A stretch of 64,000 bases of DNA. It comes from Desulfuromonas sp. AOP6. Lineage in GTDB: Bacteria > Desulfobacterota > Desulfuromonadia > Desulfuromonadales > SZUA-540. The stretch's first letter is position 1; every line of letters starts with the position of its first letter. The stretch spans positions 2,570,001-2,634,000 of the forward strand of contig NZ_AP022810.1 in the NCBI RefSeq assembly GCF_009731355.2. The letters run 5' to 3'. Positions 11,242 to 19,543 of this stretch are shown in pieces. Under the pieces are notes generated by a model that was not told the DNA's origin, made no database searches, and was given only the letters and a program-made list of their open reading frames with translations. Position numbers and translations under genes: made by a program.

Positions 11242-12663
11242 ATGATCACAGAGATATCGTCCGCAGGCAAAGCCCGGCTCGTTGAAGGCAACCGCAGCGA
11301 ATACGGCGAGCACTACGACCGCCTCACCTTTCTCGGGCCGGCGCAGACCGAACTGGCCTCGGCCCGGCGCCGTGAACTCCTGGACGCCCTGGCGGGCAAG
11401 GCCCTGGTCGGCTGCGGCGGCACCAAGCTTGACTGCACCGACCTTTCGCCGGGATGCCGGCTCTGCGCAGAGGGGAGCTGGTCCTGTCTGTTCGTCAACG
11501 GCCGCTGCAACTGCGACTGCTTCTACTGCCCCGCTTCGCAGGACGACATCGGCCTGCCGACCACCAACACCGTCGACTTCCGCACCCCGGCCGACTACGT
11601 CACCTATCTGGAGCGTTTCGGCTTCCGCGGCGCCAGCATGAGCGGAGGCGAACCGCTACTGACTCCCAACCGAACCCTGGCCTTCATAGAGGCCATCAAA
11701 AAGCGCTTCGGCGCCGACATGCACGTCTGGCTCTACACCAACGGCACCCTGGCGACCCCCGACCTGATGAAGAGGCTGCGCGACGCCGGCCTCGACGAGA
11801 TCCGCTTCGATATCGGCGCCACCGGCTACCGGCTCGACAAGCTGCGCCTTGCCGTCGGCCATATCCCCACCGTGACCGTCGAGATCCCCGCCATCGCCGA
11901 AGAGAAAATACTGATGCAAGCCAAAATGGTCGAGATGGCCGAGGCCGGCGTGAATTACCTCAACCTGCACCAGCTGCGCCTGACCCCCTACAACTTCGAG
12001 CGCCTCGCCCCCCGCGGCTACACCTACCTGCATGGCGACAAGGTCACCGTGCTCGACTCGGAGCTGACGGCGCTAGAGCTGATCCACTACGGCCGCGAGC
12101 AGCGCATCCCCCTGCCGGTCAACTATTGCTCCTTCGTCTACAAAAATCGCTATCAGAACCGCGCCTCCCGGCGGCGCAACGCCCCCTTTCTGACCAAAGG
12201 CTACGAGCAGCTTACCGAAAGCGGCTACATCCGCACTCTGACTCTGACCGGACCGAGCGAGGCCATCGCCCGCCAACGTGCCCAACTCGAGGCCGTGTCT
12301 GCGCCCTGCGAGCAATGGTCCCTGAGCCACAACGGCGAGCGCCTGAGCATCCACCCGGCCCTCTGGCCCTTGATCGATTTTTCCGGCTTGCGCCTGCTGA
12401 TCGCCTACGCAACGGCCCGGCAGCTGCCCGCTGTCAGCTATCGCAATCCTTTTGTCGCCGTCAAACTTGGCGACAGAAAACAAGTCATTGTCGAACGAGC
12501 CAAAGTTGCGGCCGACTTCGAACTTCAGGACGAAAAGATCGGCCGTTTTTCCCAGACCTTTTTGTCCTCAGCTCCCCCTTTCTCGCCGTGCTTCGAGGAT
12601 GACCTCTTTGAAAGTCTGGCCCGTTTTGAATGGATTCCAAAGGGTTTGCAGGCTTATTTTTGA
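11242..12663 (+). CDS. Radical SAM protein with cysteine-rich N-terminal extension
   Basis: 473 residues. The radical SAM 4Fe-4S motif CxxxCxxC is C89-C93-C96 (in CNCDCFYCP), followed by the GGE motif (MSGGEPLL, about 133-140) and a TIM-barrel core to about residue 290. Five further cysteines precede it at 58, 65, 72, 75 and 82, suggesting an auxiliary iron-sulfur or zinc site. A C-terminal domain of about 150 residues has no recognised fold. CGGAGG is four bases upstream of the ATG. It resembles Fe-S oxidoreductases distantly related to pyruvate-formate-lyase activases, but no substrate protein gene is adjacent and the reaction cannot be assigned. Confidence 0.82.
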   Translation: MITEISSAGKARLVEGNRSEYGEHYDRLTFLGPAQTELASARRRELLDALAGKALVGCGGTKLDCTDLSPGCRLCAEGSWSCLFVNGRCNCDCFYCPASQDDIGLPTTNTVDFRTPADYVTYLERFGFRGASMSGGEPLLTPNRTLAFIEAIKKRFGADMHVWLYTNGTLATPDLMKRLRDAGLDEIRFDIGATGYRLDKLRLAVGHIPTVTVEIPAIAEEKILMQAKMVEMAEAGVNYLNLHQLRLTPYNFERLAPRGYTYLHGDKVTVLDSELTALELIHYGREQRIPLPVNYCSFVYKNRYQNRASRRRNAPFLTKGYEQLTESGYIRTLTLTGPSEAIARQRAQLEAVSAPCEQWSLSHNGERLSIHPALWPLIDFSGLRLLIAYATARQLPAVSYRNPFVAVKLGDRKQVIVERAKVAADFELQDEKIGRFSQTFLSSAPPFSPCFEDDLFESLARFEWIPKGLQAYF

Positions 12664-12709
12664 CCGGCAGGCCTGGGTCATTATTTCTTTTTTCGGCCCT
12701 GAACGGCAG

Positions 12710-12738
12710 ATGGCCAGCAGTGTGAAACCGCTGGCCAT
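12710..12738. terminator. Hairpin between convergent genes, possible weak terminator
   Basis: Nine-base-pair perfect stem ATGGCCAGC/GCTGGCCAT with an 11-base loop, in the 112-base gap between two converging genes. It lacks a clear T-run on either strand. Confidence 0.4.
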
Positions 12739-12775
12739 CTGTTGAGTTGTATCAATATTTACCGAAACGTTTCTT

Positions 12776-13657
12776 TTATTTAAGAAGATAACGTCCCACG
12801 TAGTTCTTGGAGAACTGAAAGGCCGTGCGGCCGCAGCGCTTGCTTTTGTCATGGGACCACTGGATGGCCTCCTGCTGCACTTCGCGGGTCCAGGGGATCT
12901 CCACCTGCCGCTTGCGCGCCTCGCGCTCGATGCACAGGCGCACCGCGTCGAGATAGCGGTCCTGCGAGAAGACATGAAAGGCCACCCAGAGGCCGAAGCG
13001 GTCGGAAAGAGAGACTTTTTCCTCCATGGCCTCGCTCTGCTGCAGCTCGCCTTTGACATATTTGCCGCCCAGGTGATCCCCCTCATATTCGGGCAGCAGG
13101 TGGCGCCGATTGGAGGTGACGTAGATCAGCACGTTTTCCGGGGCCGAGTAGACCGAGCCGTCGAGAGCACTTTTAAGCATTTTGTAGCTGAGTTCTCCCA
13201 CTTCGAAAGTCAGATCGTCGCATAGCAGGATAAAGCGGTAGGGCTCGTTCTCAACGGCAGAAAATATTTCTGACAAATAGATAAGGTCCTCTTTTTCCAC
13301 CTGGATAACCCGCAGTCCCTTAGGCGCGTACTCATTAAGCAGAGCCTTGACGAGGGATGATTTTCCCGTGCCGCGCGAACCCCACAAAAGAGCGTTGTTG
13401 GCGGGAAGGCCGGCAAGAAACTGGCGGGTATTGTTGATCATGATCTGTTTCTGCTCCTCAACGCCAAGCAACTCACCAAGGGTCGTATTGTCCGTCACCT
13501 TGACCCGCTCCAGATAGCCAGAAAAGGAGTGGCGACGCCAGTTGGCGGCATAACAGCTTGACCAGTCGACAGGTTTGACCGCCTTGGGCAGAAGCATTTC
13601 CACAGAGCCGAGCACGCGCTCGAGTTGAGCCACAACCTCAGGCTTCAGATTCATCAT
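12776..13657 (-). CDS. DUF815-family P-loop ATPase
   Basis: 293 residues. Walker A GSRGTGKSS at 93-101 and Walker B FILLCDDLTF at 142-151; a following TSNRRHLLPE is typical of the AAA-type DUF815 family. A C-terminal helical part carries RKRQVEIPWTREVQQEA. The start at 13657 (ATGATG) has AGAGGA seven bases upstream; the much longer reading has none. Cytoplasmic ATPase of unknown function. It is monocistronic and divergent from the cold-shock gene. Confidence 0.85.
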   Translation of the reverse strand: MMNLKPEVVAQLERVLGSVEMLLPKAVKPVDWSSCYAANWRRHSFSGYLERVKVTDNTTLGELLGVEEQKQIMINNTRQFLAGLPANNALLWGSRGTGKSSLVKALLNEYAPKGLRVIQVEKEDLIYLSEIFSAVENEPYRFILLCDDLTFEVGELSYKMLKSALDGSVYSAPENVLIYVTSNRRHLLPEYEGDHLGGKYVKGELQQSEAMEEKVSLSDRFGLWVAFHVFSQDRYLDAVRLCIEREARKRQVEIPWTREVQQEAIQWSHDKSKRCGRTAFQFSKNYVGRYLLK

Positions 13658-13837
13658 GACAAATTCCTCTCTTAAATAGATGGTCGATGGTTTCGCCCTG
13701 AAGAAAGCAACCCATCGAGGGACATCAGCACAGGCACAAAAGCAGACTGTATACGCCAACCTCCCTGACCCTGTCAAACCGAAAATCATGGCAGAACCCG
13801 CAGGAATTCTCCCGCCATGAAAAAAACAAAAAAACGC

Positions 13838-13867
13838 TTGCATTTTAAATTTCACTCATGCTAGGGT
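13838..13867 (+). promoter_or_regulatory. Candidate promoter of the cold-shock gene
   Basis: TTGCAT (13838-13843), an 18-base spacer, then extended -10 TGcTAGGGT (13859-13867). Transcription would begin near 13874, giving a leader of about 165 bases. The -10 match is only partial. Confidence 0.45.
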
Positions 13868-13940
13868 TTCCACAATCAAGCAAGCTTTGTTTATTTTCTG
13901 TTGCCCGATAGATTGACATGGCGTCGATCAGGTAGAAAAG

Positions 13941-13971
13941 ACACAGACCTTCTTGGGTTCTGTGTTTTTTT
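13941..13971 (+). terminator. Terminator-like hairpin inside the cold-shock leader
   Basis: Stem ACACAGA-CC/GG-(GT)-TCTGTGT with loop TTCTT and eight T directly after (13964-13971). It lies about 70 bases before the cold-shock start codon and downstream of its candidate promoter. It looks like an attenuator, or the end of a small RNA of about 100 nucleotides made from the same promoter. Confidence 0.65.
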
Positions 13972-14038
13972 ATTTTCAGCAGATACCGGAGCTTGCACAA
14001 CACAAAGCCCCTATAAAGGGGAACACGGAGTAGAAAAA

Positions 14039-14239
14039 ATGGCACAAGGCACTGTAAAATGGTTCAATGACGCAAAGGGTTTTGGTTTTATCGAGCAGGA
14101 CAACGGACCCGATGTATTCGTTCACTTCTCAGCAATTCAGGGCGATGGCTTCAAGTCTCTCGCCGAAGGTGACCGCGTTACGTTTGACGTCACCCAAGGT
14201 CAGAAAGGCCCCCAGTCGGCCAACGTGCGGAAGATCTAA
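14039..14239 (+). CDS. CspA-family cold-shock protein
   Basis: 66 residues, standard CspA size. RNP1 (KGFGFI) and RNP2 (VFVHFS) motifs are present after [13 protein letters not shown]. The protein binds single-stranded RNA/DNA and acts as an RNA chaperone in the cytoplasm. CGGAG lies nine bases before the ATG. A small hairpin CCCCT-ATAA-AGGGG (14008-14021) sits just upstream of the ribosome-binding site, and a terminator-like hairpin further upstream, so leader-based regulation is likely. Which csp paralogue this is cannot be told. Confidence 0.96.
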   Translation: MAQGTVKWFNDAKGFGFIEQDNGPDVFVHFSAIQGDGFKSLAEGDRVTFDVTQGQKGPQSANVRKI

Positions 14240-14264
14240 GCCGGATCCTTCAGCATCAATATGT

Positions 14265-14298
14265 GAAAAAAGCCTGTGGTTAGCCACAGGCTTTTTTC
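14265..14298 (+). terminator. Rho-independent terminator of the cold-shock gene
   Basis: Nine-base-pair stem AGCCTGTGG/CCACAGGCT with loop TTAG, A-run before and T-run after. Symmetric, so it could act in both directions. Confidence 0.92.
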
Positions 14299-14319
14299 TT
14301 TTTCAGAAGGTCAAACCCT

Positions 14320-14336
14320 CCCCCCCCCCCCCCCCC
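14320..14336 (+). repeat. Homopolymeric tract of 17 C
   Basis: Uninterrupted run of 17 cytosines, 81 bases before the DUF3422 start and just past the cold-shock terminator. Its position matches that of the DUF3422 promoter region, where length changes could alter promoter spacing. Confidence 0.9.
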
Positions 14337-14416
14337 TCACTTGTCGTGTATACACGGTTGCACTCTCACCCGCCACAAGTTATCCTCTAGCATCTCATCA
14401 CGGAGGATTGACTGCC

Positions 14417-15727
14417 ATGCCCCCCGCTTCCCTGCCCTTCTCTACCCACCCGCAAAGAGACGATCTCTATAACGAACTTCACGCCCGCCCTTTCCAGGTC
14501 ATCACTGCACCACAACTGATCAGCCATCTGGCCTTCAAAGCGCAGCCGCAGGAAATGGACAACGCCTTTATTCACCTTTGCGAACTCTGCCGTCGCTACA
14601 GCGTCAACCCTCCCCCTCCCGACATGGGTTCTTACCAGCAGGACTTCGGTGGTTTCACGCTTCGCTGGGAACGGCACATGGAATTTTACGCCCTGACCTT
14701 TCTTCGCAGCGAACAGGCTGGGCCTGAACCCTTTCGACAGCCTGCCATCGGCCTGATCCCTCCCGACTGGCTCTCCATGCTGCCGGGCGAGGCAATTGCC
14801 GCTTTTCATGTTGTGGTCGATGGAGGCCTTCTCGCCATCGACCCCGAAGACCTGACACGCTACTTTGAAGGCCATAAACTCATCATCAGCGCTCCGCGCG
14901 AAGGCAAAGCCTTTTTCTGCACAGCCTTCAGGCTACACAGTGACGGATTCGGCCGTTTCCTTGTTCAGAACCGCGGCAGCTCAGACCAGCAGACAGGCCG
15001 CCTCATTCAGCGGATTATCGAACTGGAGACCTATCGCCTGCTGGCCCAACTCTCCATCCCCCTGGCCAAGCACCTTTCGACTCAGCTTCATGACATGGAC
15101 AGGGAGCTGGCGGATTTATTGGCCCGGGTCCAGTCCAGCGGCAGCGCCGTCGACGAACGCTCTCTCCTTCAGAATCTGTCACTGCTGTCGACGCGTCTCG
15201 AGACTTTTCGCACGGAAACCAATTATCGTTTCTCTGCTACACGTGCCTATCACGAGCTTGTTCATTCGCGATTGAGGAATATAAGAGAAAGCAAAATAGA
15301 AGGACACATGACCGCCACCGAATTCATGACCCGGCGTTTGAACCCCGGCATGCGCACCTGTGAATCGGTCAGCAACTGGATGGAGGATCTCTCTCGCCGC
15401 ATCGAGAGAGCCGGCGACATGCTGCGCACCCGGGTCAATCTCACCCTGCAGGAACAGAATAAAGGACTGCTCGGCGCTATGAATCGCCGTAGTCGCCTCC
15501 AGTTTCGACTGCAGGAAACCGTTGAAGGCCTTTCGGTCGTGGCCATCACCTATTACATGGTGGGGCTGCTCAGCTACATCTTTAACGGCCTGCCCCTTGA
15601 CACCTGGAGACTTGAAAAACCCATCCTTCTGGCAGCCTTGGTCCCTGTTGTCCTTGCCGCCGCCTGGGGGCTGACCCATCGCATCAAACATCGACTGATC
15701 AAAGAGCCGACCCAGCCGGAAGAATGA
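14417..15727 (+). CDS. DUF3422 membrane-associated protein
   Basis: 436 residues. The N-terminus HPQRDDLYNELHARPF is the hallmark of DUF3422. A long soluble portion with coiled-coil-prone helices (about 235-375) is followed by two membrane helices near the C-terminus (about 375-397 and 405-425), so it is anchored in the inner membrane by its C-terminal end. GGAGG is ten bases before the ATG. Function unknown. A 17-C tract lies in its presumptive promoter region. Confidence 0.85.
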   Translation: MPPASLPFSTHPQRDDLYNELHARPFQVITAPQLISHLAFKAQPQEMDNAFIHLCELCRRYSVNPPPPDMGSYQQDFGGFTLRWERHMEFYALTFLRSEQAGPEPFRQPAIGLIPPDWLSMLPGEAIAAFHVVVDGGLLAIDPEDLTRYFEGHKLIISAPREGKAFFCTAFRLHSDGFGRFLVQNRGSSDQQTGRLIQRIIELETYRLLAQLSIPLAKHLSTQLHDMDRELADLLARVQSSGSAVDERSLLQNLSLLSTRLETFRTETNYRFSATRAYHELVHSRLRNIRESKIEGHMTATEFMTRRLNPGMRTCESVSNWMEDLSRRIERAGDMLRTRVNLTLQEQNKGLLGAMNRRSRLQFRLQETVEGLSVVAITYYMVGLLSYIFNGLPLDTWRLEKPILLAALVPVVLAAAWGLTHRIKHRLIKEPTQPEE

Positions 15728-15771
15728 CGGCATTCCTGACAAGAAGGGACTGGACTGCGGCCTGAAACTGA

Positions 15772-15800
15772 TTGACAATCCACGCAAATTGCGCTAAATA
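15772..15800 (+). promoter_or_regulatory. Promoter of tRNA-Thr
   Basis: Perfect -35 TTGACA (15772-15777), 17-base spacer, TAAATA (15795-15800). Start of transcription near 15807, 12 bases before the mature tRNA. Confidence 0.7.
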
Positions 15801-15818
15801 CATGAACCTCATGGCTGC

Positions 15819-15893
15819 GCCGCCCTAGCTCAGAGGTAGAGCAACGCACTCGTAATGCGTAGGTCATCGGTTCAACTCCGATGGGCGGCTCCA
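15819..15893 (+). tRNA. tRNA-Thr (anticodon CGU)
   Basis: 75 bases with a full cloverleaf: 7-bp acceptor GCCGCCC/GGGCGGC, D arm GCTC...GAGC, anticodon stem ACGCA/TGCGT with loop CTCGTAA (anticodon CGT at 15851-15853), T arm with GGTTCAACTCC, and encoded CCA. It reads the ACG codon. Confidence 0.97.
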
Positions 15894-15900
15894 CAAATTA

Positions 15901-15939
15901 AAAACAGGCACTTGTCGAGGCACGGCAGGTGCCTGTTTT
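15901..15939 (+). terminator. Terminator of tRNA-Thr
   Basis: CAGGCAC (15905-15911) pairs with GTGCCTG (15929-15935); flanking A4 and T4 extend the stem. Confidence 0.7.
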
Positions 15940-15983
15940 GTTCATGCCTGTGTTTCTCGGCAGAGCAGGCCGGAGCTCATTTC

Positions 15984-16904
15984 ATGGACTTGCACAATCT
16001 TCACTGTATCGATCTCGACCAGCCCCGCCATACAGGCTTTCGCCAGTTTATCAGTGCGTGGCTCTACAGGGACAACCATATCAGCCTGCTGGTTGACCCC
16101 GGTCCGCTTTCCACCATTCCCATCCTGCTTGAGAAACTGCATAAACTCGGAGTCTCCCACCTCGATTACGTGCTGCTTACCCATATCCATATTGATCATG
16201 CCGGCGGTACCGGCGCCCTTCTCCAAACCTTTCCCGACGCCCACGTCATCTGCCATCCCGAGGGAATTCCCCACCTGATCGCCCCTGACAAACTCTGGCA
16301 GGGCTCCCGCAAGGTACTGGGGACACTTGCGGATACCTACGGCGAGATTGTGGATGTACCCGCAGACAGAATCCACTTCGAGGAAGAACTGGCCGGCGGT
16401 GCCATCCGAGCCATTCGCACACCGGGACACGCCGCACATCACGTCAGCTACCTGATGGACGATGTGCTTTTTGCCGGAGAGGTGGCGGGTGTGCATGCCG
16501 AGGTGCCCGGGGGGACCTATATGCGTCCGGCAACACCGCCTCGTTTCATCTTGCAGGTGGCGCTCGATTCCATAGACCGTATGCTGACCCTGGCGCCAAA
16601 ACGCATGGTCTTTGCCCACTATGGGCTGGTTGACGATGCCCCCAGACATCTTCGAATTGGCCGCGACCAACTGATTCTATGGGTGAGGGGCGCCGTTGAA
16701 ACGAGCCAATCCGACCCCGATGATCGTGAGTCAGAACTGATGGACTGGCTTCTGGCCCATGACACCATCTTCCGGCATATCTTCGAGCTGCCCTCCGACA
16801 TTCAGGCCAGAGAGCGTTATTTCCTCGGCAATACCTTCAAAGGCATGATGGATTACGTCGACACCCTGTCACCGGCCGAACAAAAACGCCTTCTCTCCCC
16901 TTAA
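15984..16904 (+). CDS. Metallo-beta-lactamase-fold hydrolase
   Basis: 306 residues. The metal motif HxHxDH is at 67-72 (THIHIDHAGG), with later ligands in TPGHAAHH and the C-terminal KRMVFAHYG. The N-terminal MBL domain (1-220) is followed by a helical C-terminal part. Such proteins hydrolyse thioesters, lactones or phosphodiesters; the substrate is not evident. The ATG at 15984 has CGGAG nine bases upstream; the longer reading runs into the tRNA. It lies alone after the tRNA terminator. Confidence 0.88.
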   Translation: MDLHNLHCIDLDQPRHTGFRQFISAWLYRDNHISLLVDPGPLSTIPILLEKLHKLGVSHLDYVLLTHIHIDHAGGTGALLQTFPDAHVICHPEGIPHLIAPDKLWQGSRKVLGTLADTYGEIVDVPADRIHFEEELAGGAIRAIRTPGHAAHHVSYLMDDVLFAGEVAGVHAEVPGGTYMRPATPPRFILQVALDSIDRMLTLAPKRMVFAHYGLVDDAPRHLRIGRDQLILWVRGAVETSQSDPDDRESELMDWLLAHDTIFRHIFELPSDIQARERYFLGNTFKGMMDYVDTLSPAEQKRLLSP

Positions 16905-17100
16905 CCATCCCTCCGAACAATGAAACGTCGAGTTTTTTTACACCGCAGGGCTATCTGAATCTCGCTCGCCATCTATGTCGCCCTCCAATCGCCCCCAAAA
17001 GCTCCTTCCCTTTCCATCACAAGTGTCGCCTTTCTTTACACCACATCTTCCAAAACTCATTCTCCCATGAATTATCCTGTAATTCCGGCCACTTAAAGAA

Positions 17101-17116
17101 CGGCACTTTTTTTGCT
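17101..17116 (+). promoter_or_regulatory. Sigma-54 (-24/-12) promoter of the PEP-CTERM gene
   Basis: CGGCAC-N5-TTTGCT with GG (17102-17103) and GC (17114-17115) exactly ten bases apart, matching the TGGCAC-N5-TTGCW consensus except for the first T. It lies 55 bases upstream of the ATG. PEP-CTERM genes are commonly driven by sigma-54 through the PrsK/PrsR pair, which fits. Confidence 0.75.
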
Positions 17117-17171
17117 ATTTAACAAAGAAAACAATAGGGCTTAGCGCAAAACGAGCCGAAAGGAAGCCGCC

Positions 17172-17801
17172 ATGAAAAAATTACTGTTTTCAACCCTGCT
17201 CGCTCTGGTTCTAACCGGGAGTTCCGCTCTGGCCTTCGTTGTGGATCTGACCACTCCCAACGAGCCTGGCATGCCCACCATGACCTATGCCACGGTTACA
17301 GGCTTTGTCGATGCCGGCGATAACAGCGTCTTCCATTTCGAAATCAACCTGGCAGATGGGATGGGTGCCTTTCTCAACGGCGGCGACAATTTCGGTCTGG
17401 ACAAATTTTACTTCAATACCGACCTGAGCCTCACCGAAGGCATGTTCCTCAATCTTGACCCCAACACCTGGAACGTGAACTTTATCAACAACAATGTAGC
17501 CGGTTTTGGGCTCTTTGATCTCGAATTGGTGGACCCTGGAAAGAGAAGTCTCAGTTTGAGTTTTGACATCGATTATATCGCCGCCATCACCGAGGAAAAC
17601 TTCTTCCTCCTCTCCGCCGATCCGGCCGGCAATGGCAACGGCCATTTCGCTGCCCATATTGGCGGGTTTGAATATGACGACTTTGGAAGCATTTATGTCC
17701 GTGACGGTGACGCACCTCCGCCTGTGCCCGAACCCGGCACCTTGCTCCTTCTCGGCTCAGGCCTTCTGGGACTGACCCTTTACCGCCGTATCAGAAAATA
17801 G
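17172..17801 (+). CDS. PEP-CTERM sorting-domain secreted protein
   Basis: 209 residues. Signal peptide (about 1-21), a beta-rich mature region, then the exosortase sorting signal: VPEPG (about 185-189), a hydrophobic helix (LLLLGSGLLGLTLY) and the basic end RRIRK. Such proteins are cut and anchored or released by an exosortase (EpsH/XrtA) linked to exopolysaccharide export. AAAGGAAG precedes the ATG. No exosortase gene is in this window, so one must be encoded elsewhere. The mature portion shows no recognised enzyme domain. Confidence 0.9.
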   Translation: MKKLLFSTLLALVLTGSSALAFVVDLTTPNEPGMPTMTYATVTGFVDAGDNSVFHFEINLADGMGAFLNGGDNFGLDKFYFNTDLSLTEGMFLNLDPNTWNVNFINNNVAGFGLFDLELVDPGKRSLSLSFDIDYIAAITEENFFLLSADPAGNGNGHFAAHIGGFEYDDFGSIYVRDGDAPPPVPEPGTLLLLGSGLLGLTLYRRIRK

Positions 17802-17830
17802 CAAATCGACTTACTCCATAGGCTTTCTTG

Positions 17831-17861
17831 GCAAGGGCCACCACGCAGCGGTGGCCCTTGC
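17831..17861 (+). terminator. Hairpin terminator of the PEP-CTERM gene
   Basis: Perfect 12-base-pair stem GCAAGGGCCACC/GGTGGCCCTTGC with a seven-base loop; the downstream T content is modest. Confidence 0.75.
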
Positions 17862-17959
17862 TCTATGCTGATTCTTCAAAAAGCACCTCGTCCCACTGGC
17901 AACAGGTCATTTTCTTTATATACTTATAGTCGTACCCCTTTCATTGAGGAGATATGACC

Positions 17960-18331
17960 ATGACCACGCCACGACGTTTCGGTCGCATCCCCTTTGCGGC
18001 GAATCTCACCCTGAGTCATAAAGGCCAGTCTCATTCCGGCAACTTGCAGGATATCGCCCTAAAGGGCGCGCTGCTTCACTTTGACAGCCTGCCACCGCTG
18101 CACCACAACGATGTCTGCCAACTGGATATTCCACTTCTGAACAGCGACATCGTCCTGCATTTCACGGCGGAAGCCATTCACTTTCATCAGGACAGCATCG
18201 GTTTCCGCTTTACGGAGATGGATCTGGAAACGATGAGTCATCTGCGCCGTCTGCTGGAGTTGAATACTGGCAATGCAGACAAGATTGAAAAGGAGATGTC
18301 CTTTCTTCGTAAAAACGCCCCATCCCCCTAA
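17960..18331 (+). CDS. Single-domain PilZ protein
   Basis: 123 residues. The first c-di-GMP motif RxxxR is RRFGR near the N-terminus; the second, normally D/NxSxxG, reads DIALKG (Ser replaced by Ala). The C-terminus is a helix rich in charged residues. An ATG at 17954 is only two bases from AGGAG, so the ATG at 17960 (spacing eight) is preferred. A cytoplasmic c-di-GMP receptor is the family role; the altered second motif may weaken binding. No partner gene is adjacent. Confidence 0.82.
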   Translation: MTTPRRFGRIPFAANLTLSHKGQSHSGNLQDIALKGALLHFDSLPPLHHNDVCQLDIPLLNSDIVLHFTAEAIHFHQDSIGFRFTEMDLETMSHLRRLLELNTGNADKIEKEMSFLRKNAPSP

Positions 18332-18375
18332 GCGGAAAAGCTTCGGATACATTAAATGATTAAATCTTGCCCCAG

Positions 18376-18403
18376 TTGCATTTATGACTGAATGTGTTAC
18401 AGT
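18376..18403 (+). promoter_or_regulatory. Candidate promoter of the rubrerythrin operon
   Basis: TTGCAT (18376-18381), 16-base spacer, TACAGT (18398-18403). Start of transcription near 18410, 50 bases before the rubrerythrin ATG. Confidence 0.45.
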
Positions 18404-18460
18404 TTTGATCGTTGCCAAGAACCGGCACCAATTATCACATCAAAAGGAGAGACAGACATT

Positions 18461-19036
18461 ATGGCTTCACTGAAAGGCACCAAAACTGAAAAAAATATCC
18501 TGACTGCATTCGCTGGCGAAAGCCAGGCCCGCAATCGCTACACGTATTTTTCAGCCCAGGCTAAAAAAGAAGGCTTCGTGCAGATATCAGACATTTTTGA
18601 AGAGACCGCCAACCAGGAAAAAGAGCACGCCAAACGCCTTTTCAAGATGCTTGAAGGCGGTGAAGTCGAGATCACGGCGTCCTTTCCTGCCGGAGTCATC
18701 GGCACCACCGCTGACAACCTCAAAGAAGCGGCTGGCGGGGAAAATTACGAGCACAGCACAATGTACCCCGAGTTTGCTGAAATTGCCCGCCAGGAAGGCT
18801 TCAATGACATCGCCGATGTCTTCATGGCCATTGCAGTCGCCGAAAAACAGCATGAAAAGCGCTACCTCGACCTTCTCGCCAACATTGAAAACCGCCGCGT
18901 CTTCAAGCGGCCTGAAACCGTGGTCTGGCGTTGCCGCAACTGCGGATATCTTCACGAAGGCCCTGAGGCCCCTGACAAATGTCCGGCCTGCGACCATCCG
19001 CAAGCTCACTTTGAACTGCTCGGCGAAAACTACTGA
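18461..19036 (+). CDS. rbr: Rubrerythrin
   Basis: 191 residues, the usual two-domain size. The N-terminal four-helix diiron domain carries the conserved Glu ligands (AFAGESQARNRY, near E20; ANQEKEHAKR; VAEKQHEKRY). The C-terminal rubredoxin-like domain has CRNCGY and CPACDH. It reduces hydrogen peroxide in the cytoplasm of anaerobes. AAAAGGAGA precedes the ATG. It is followed 15 bases later by desulfoferrodoxin, together making a superoxide-to-peroxide-to-water route. Confidence 0.96.
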   Translation: MASLKGTKTEKNILTAFAGESQARNRYTYFSAQAKKEGFVQISDIFEETANQEKEHAKRLFKMLEGGEVEITASFPAGVIGTTADNLKEAAGGENYEHSTMYPEFAEIARQEGFNDIADVFMAIAVAEKQHEKRYLDLLANIENRRVFKRPETVVWRCRNCGYLHEGPEAPDKCPACDHPQAHFELLGENY

Positions 19037-19051
19037 TTGAAGGAGGAGCAC

Positions 19052-19432
19052 ATGCCCAAGAGACTGGAAGTGTACAAATGTGACGTATGTGGCAACATCG
19101 TAGAAGTGTTGCACGCCGGTGCAGGCGACCTGGTATGCTGTGGTGAGAACATGAAGCTTATGACCGAAAATACGGTCGATGCCGCCAAGGAAAAACATGT
19201 CCCCGTGATCGAAATTGGCAAGAATTCCATCACCGTTAAAGTTGGCAGCGTTGCCCATCCAATGGAAGAAAAGCACTACATTGAATGGATCGAGATCATT
19301 GCCGACGGCAAGGTGTACCGACAGTTTCTGAACCCCGGAGACAAACCAGAGGCCACCTTCCCCGTCTCCGCCAGCAAAGTCACCGCCCGTGAATACTGCA
19401 ACCTGCATGGGCACTGGAAAGCCGACTCCTGA
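19052..19432 (+). CDS. dfx: Desulfoferrodoxin (two-centre superoxide reductase)
   Basis: 126 residues. The N-terminal desulforedoxin centre is C10, C13, C29, C30; the catalytic Fe(His)4Cys site is H49, H69, H75, H119 and C116, with the EKH motif at 47-49 carrying the active-site Glu-Lys. It reduces superoxide to hydrogen peroxide without making oxygen. AAGGAGGAG lies just upstream. All ligands are intact. It shares an operon with rubrerythrin, which removes the peroxide, and is followed by a 19-base-pair terminator. Confidence 0.97.
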   Translation: MPKRLEVYKCDVCGNIVEVLHAGAGDLVCCGENMKLMTENTVDAAKEKHVPVIEIGKNSITVKVGSVAHPMEEKHYIEWIEIIADGKVYRQFLNPGDKPEATFPVSASKVTAREYCNLHGHWKADS

Positions 19433-19452
19433 TCGTCGTGCGTCAGCTGAAA

Positions 19453-19494
19453 AACGTAAAAAGGCACCTTCGCAAGAAGGTGCCTTTTTACGTT
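19453..19494. terminator. Bidirectional rho-independent terminator
   Basis: Perfect 19-base-pair stem (19453-19471 with 19476-19494) with a GCAA tetraloop and A5/T5 tracts within it. It serves the rubrerythrin operon and the convergent pseudo-receiver-PilZ gene. Confidence 0.95.
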
Positions 19495-19543
19495 GAACAT
19501 GTCGTGATCATAACCCTGGACTAGCTTGCAAAAGAGACCCGTC

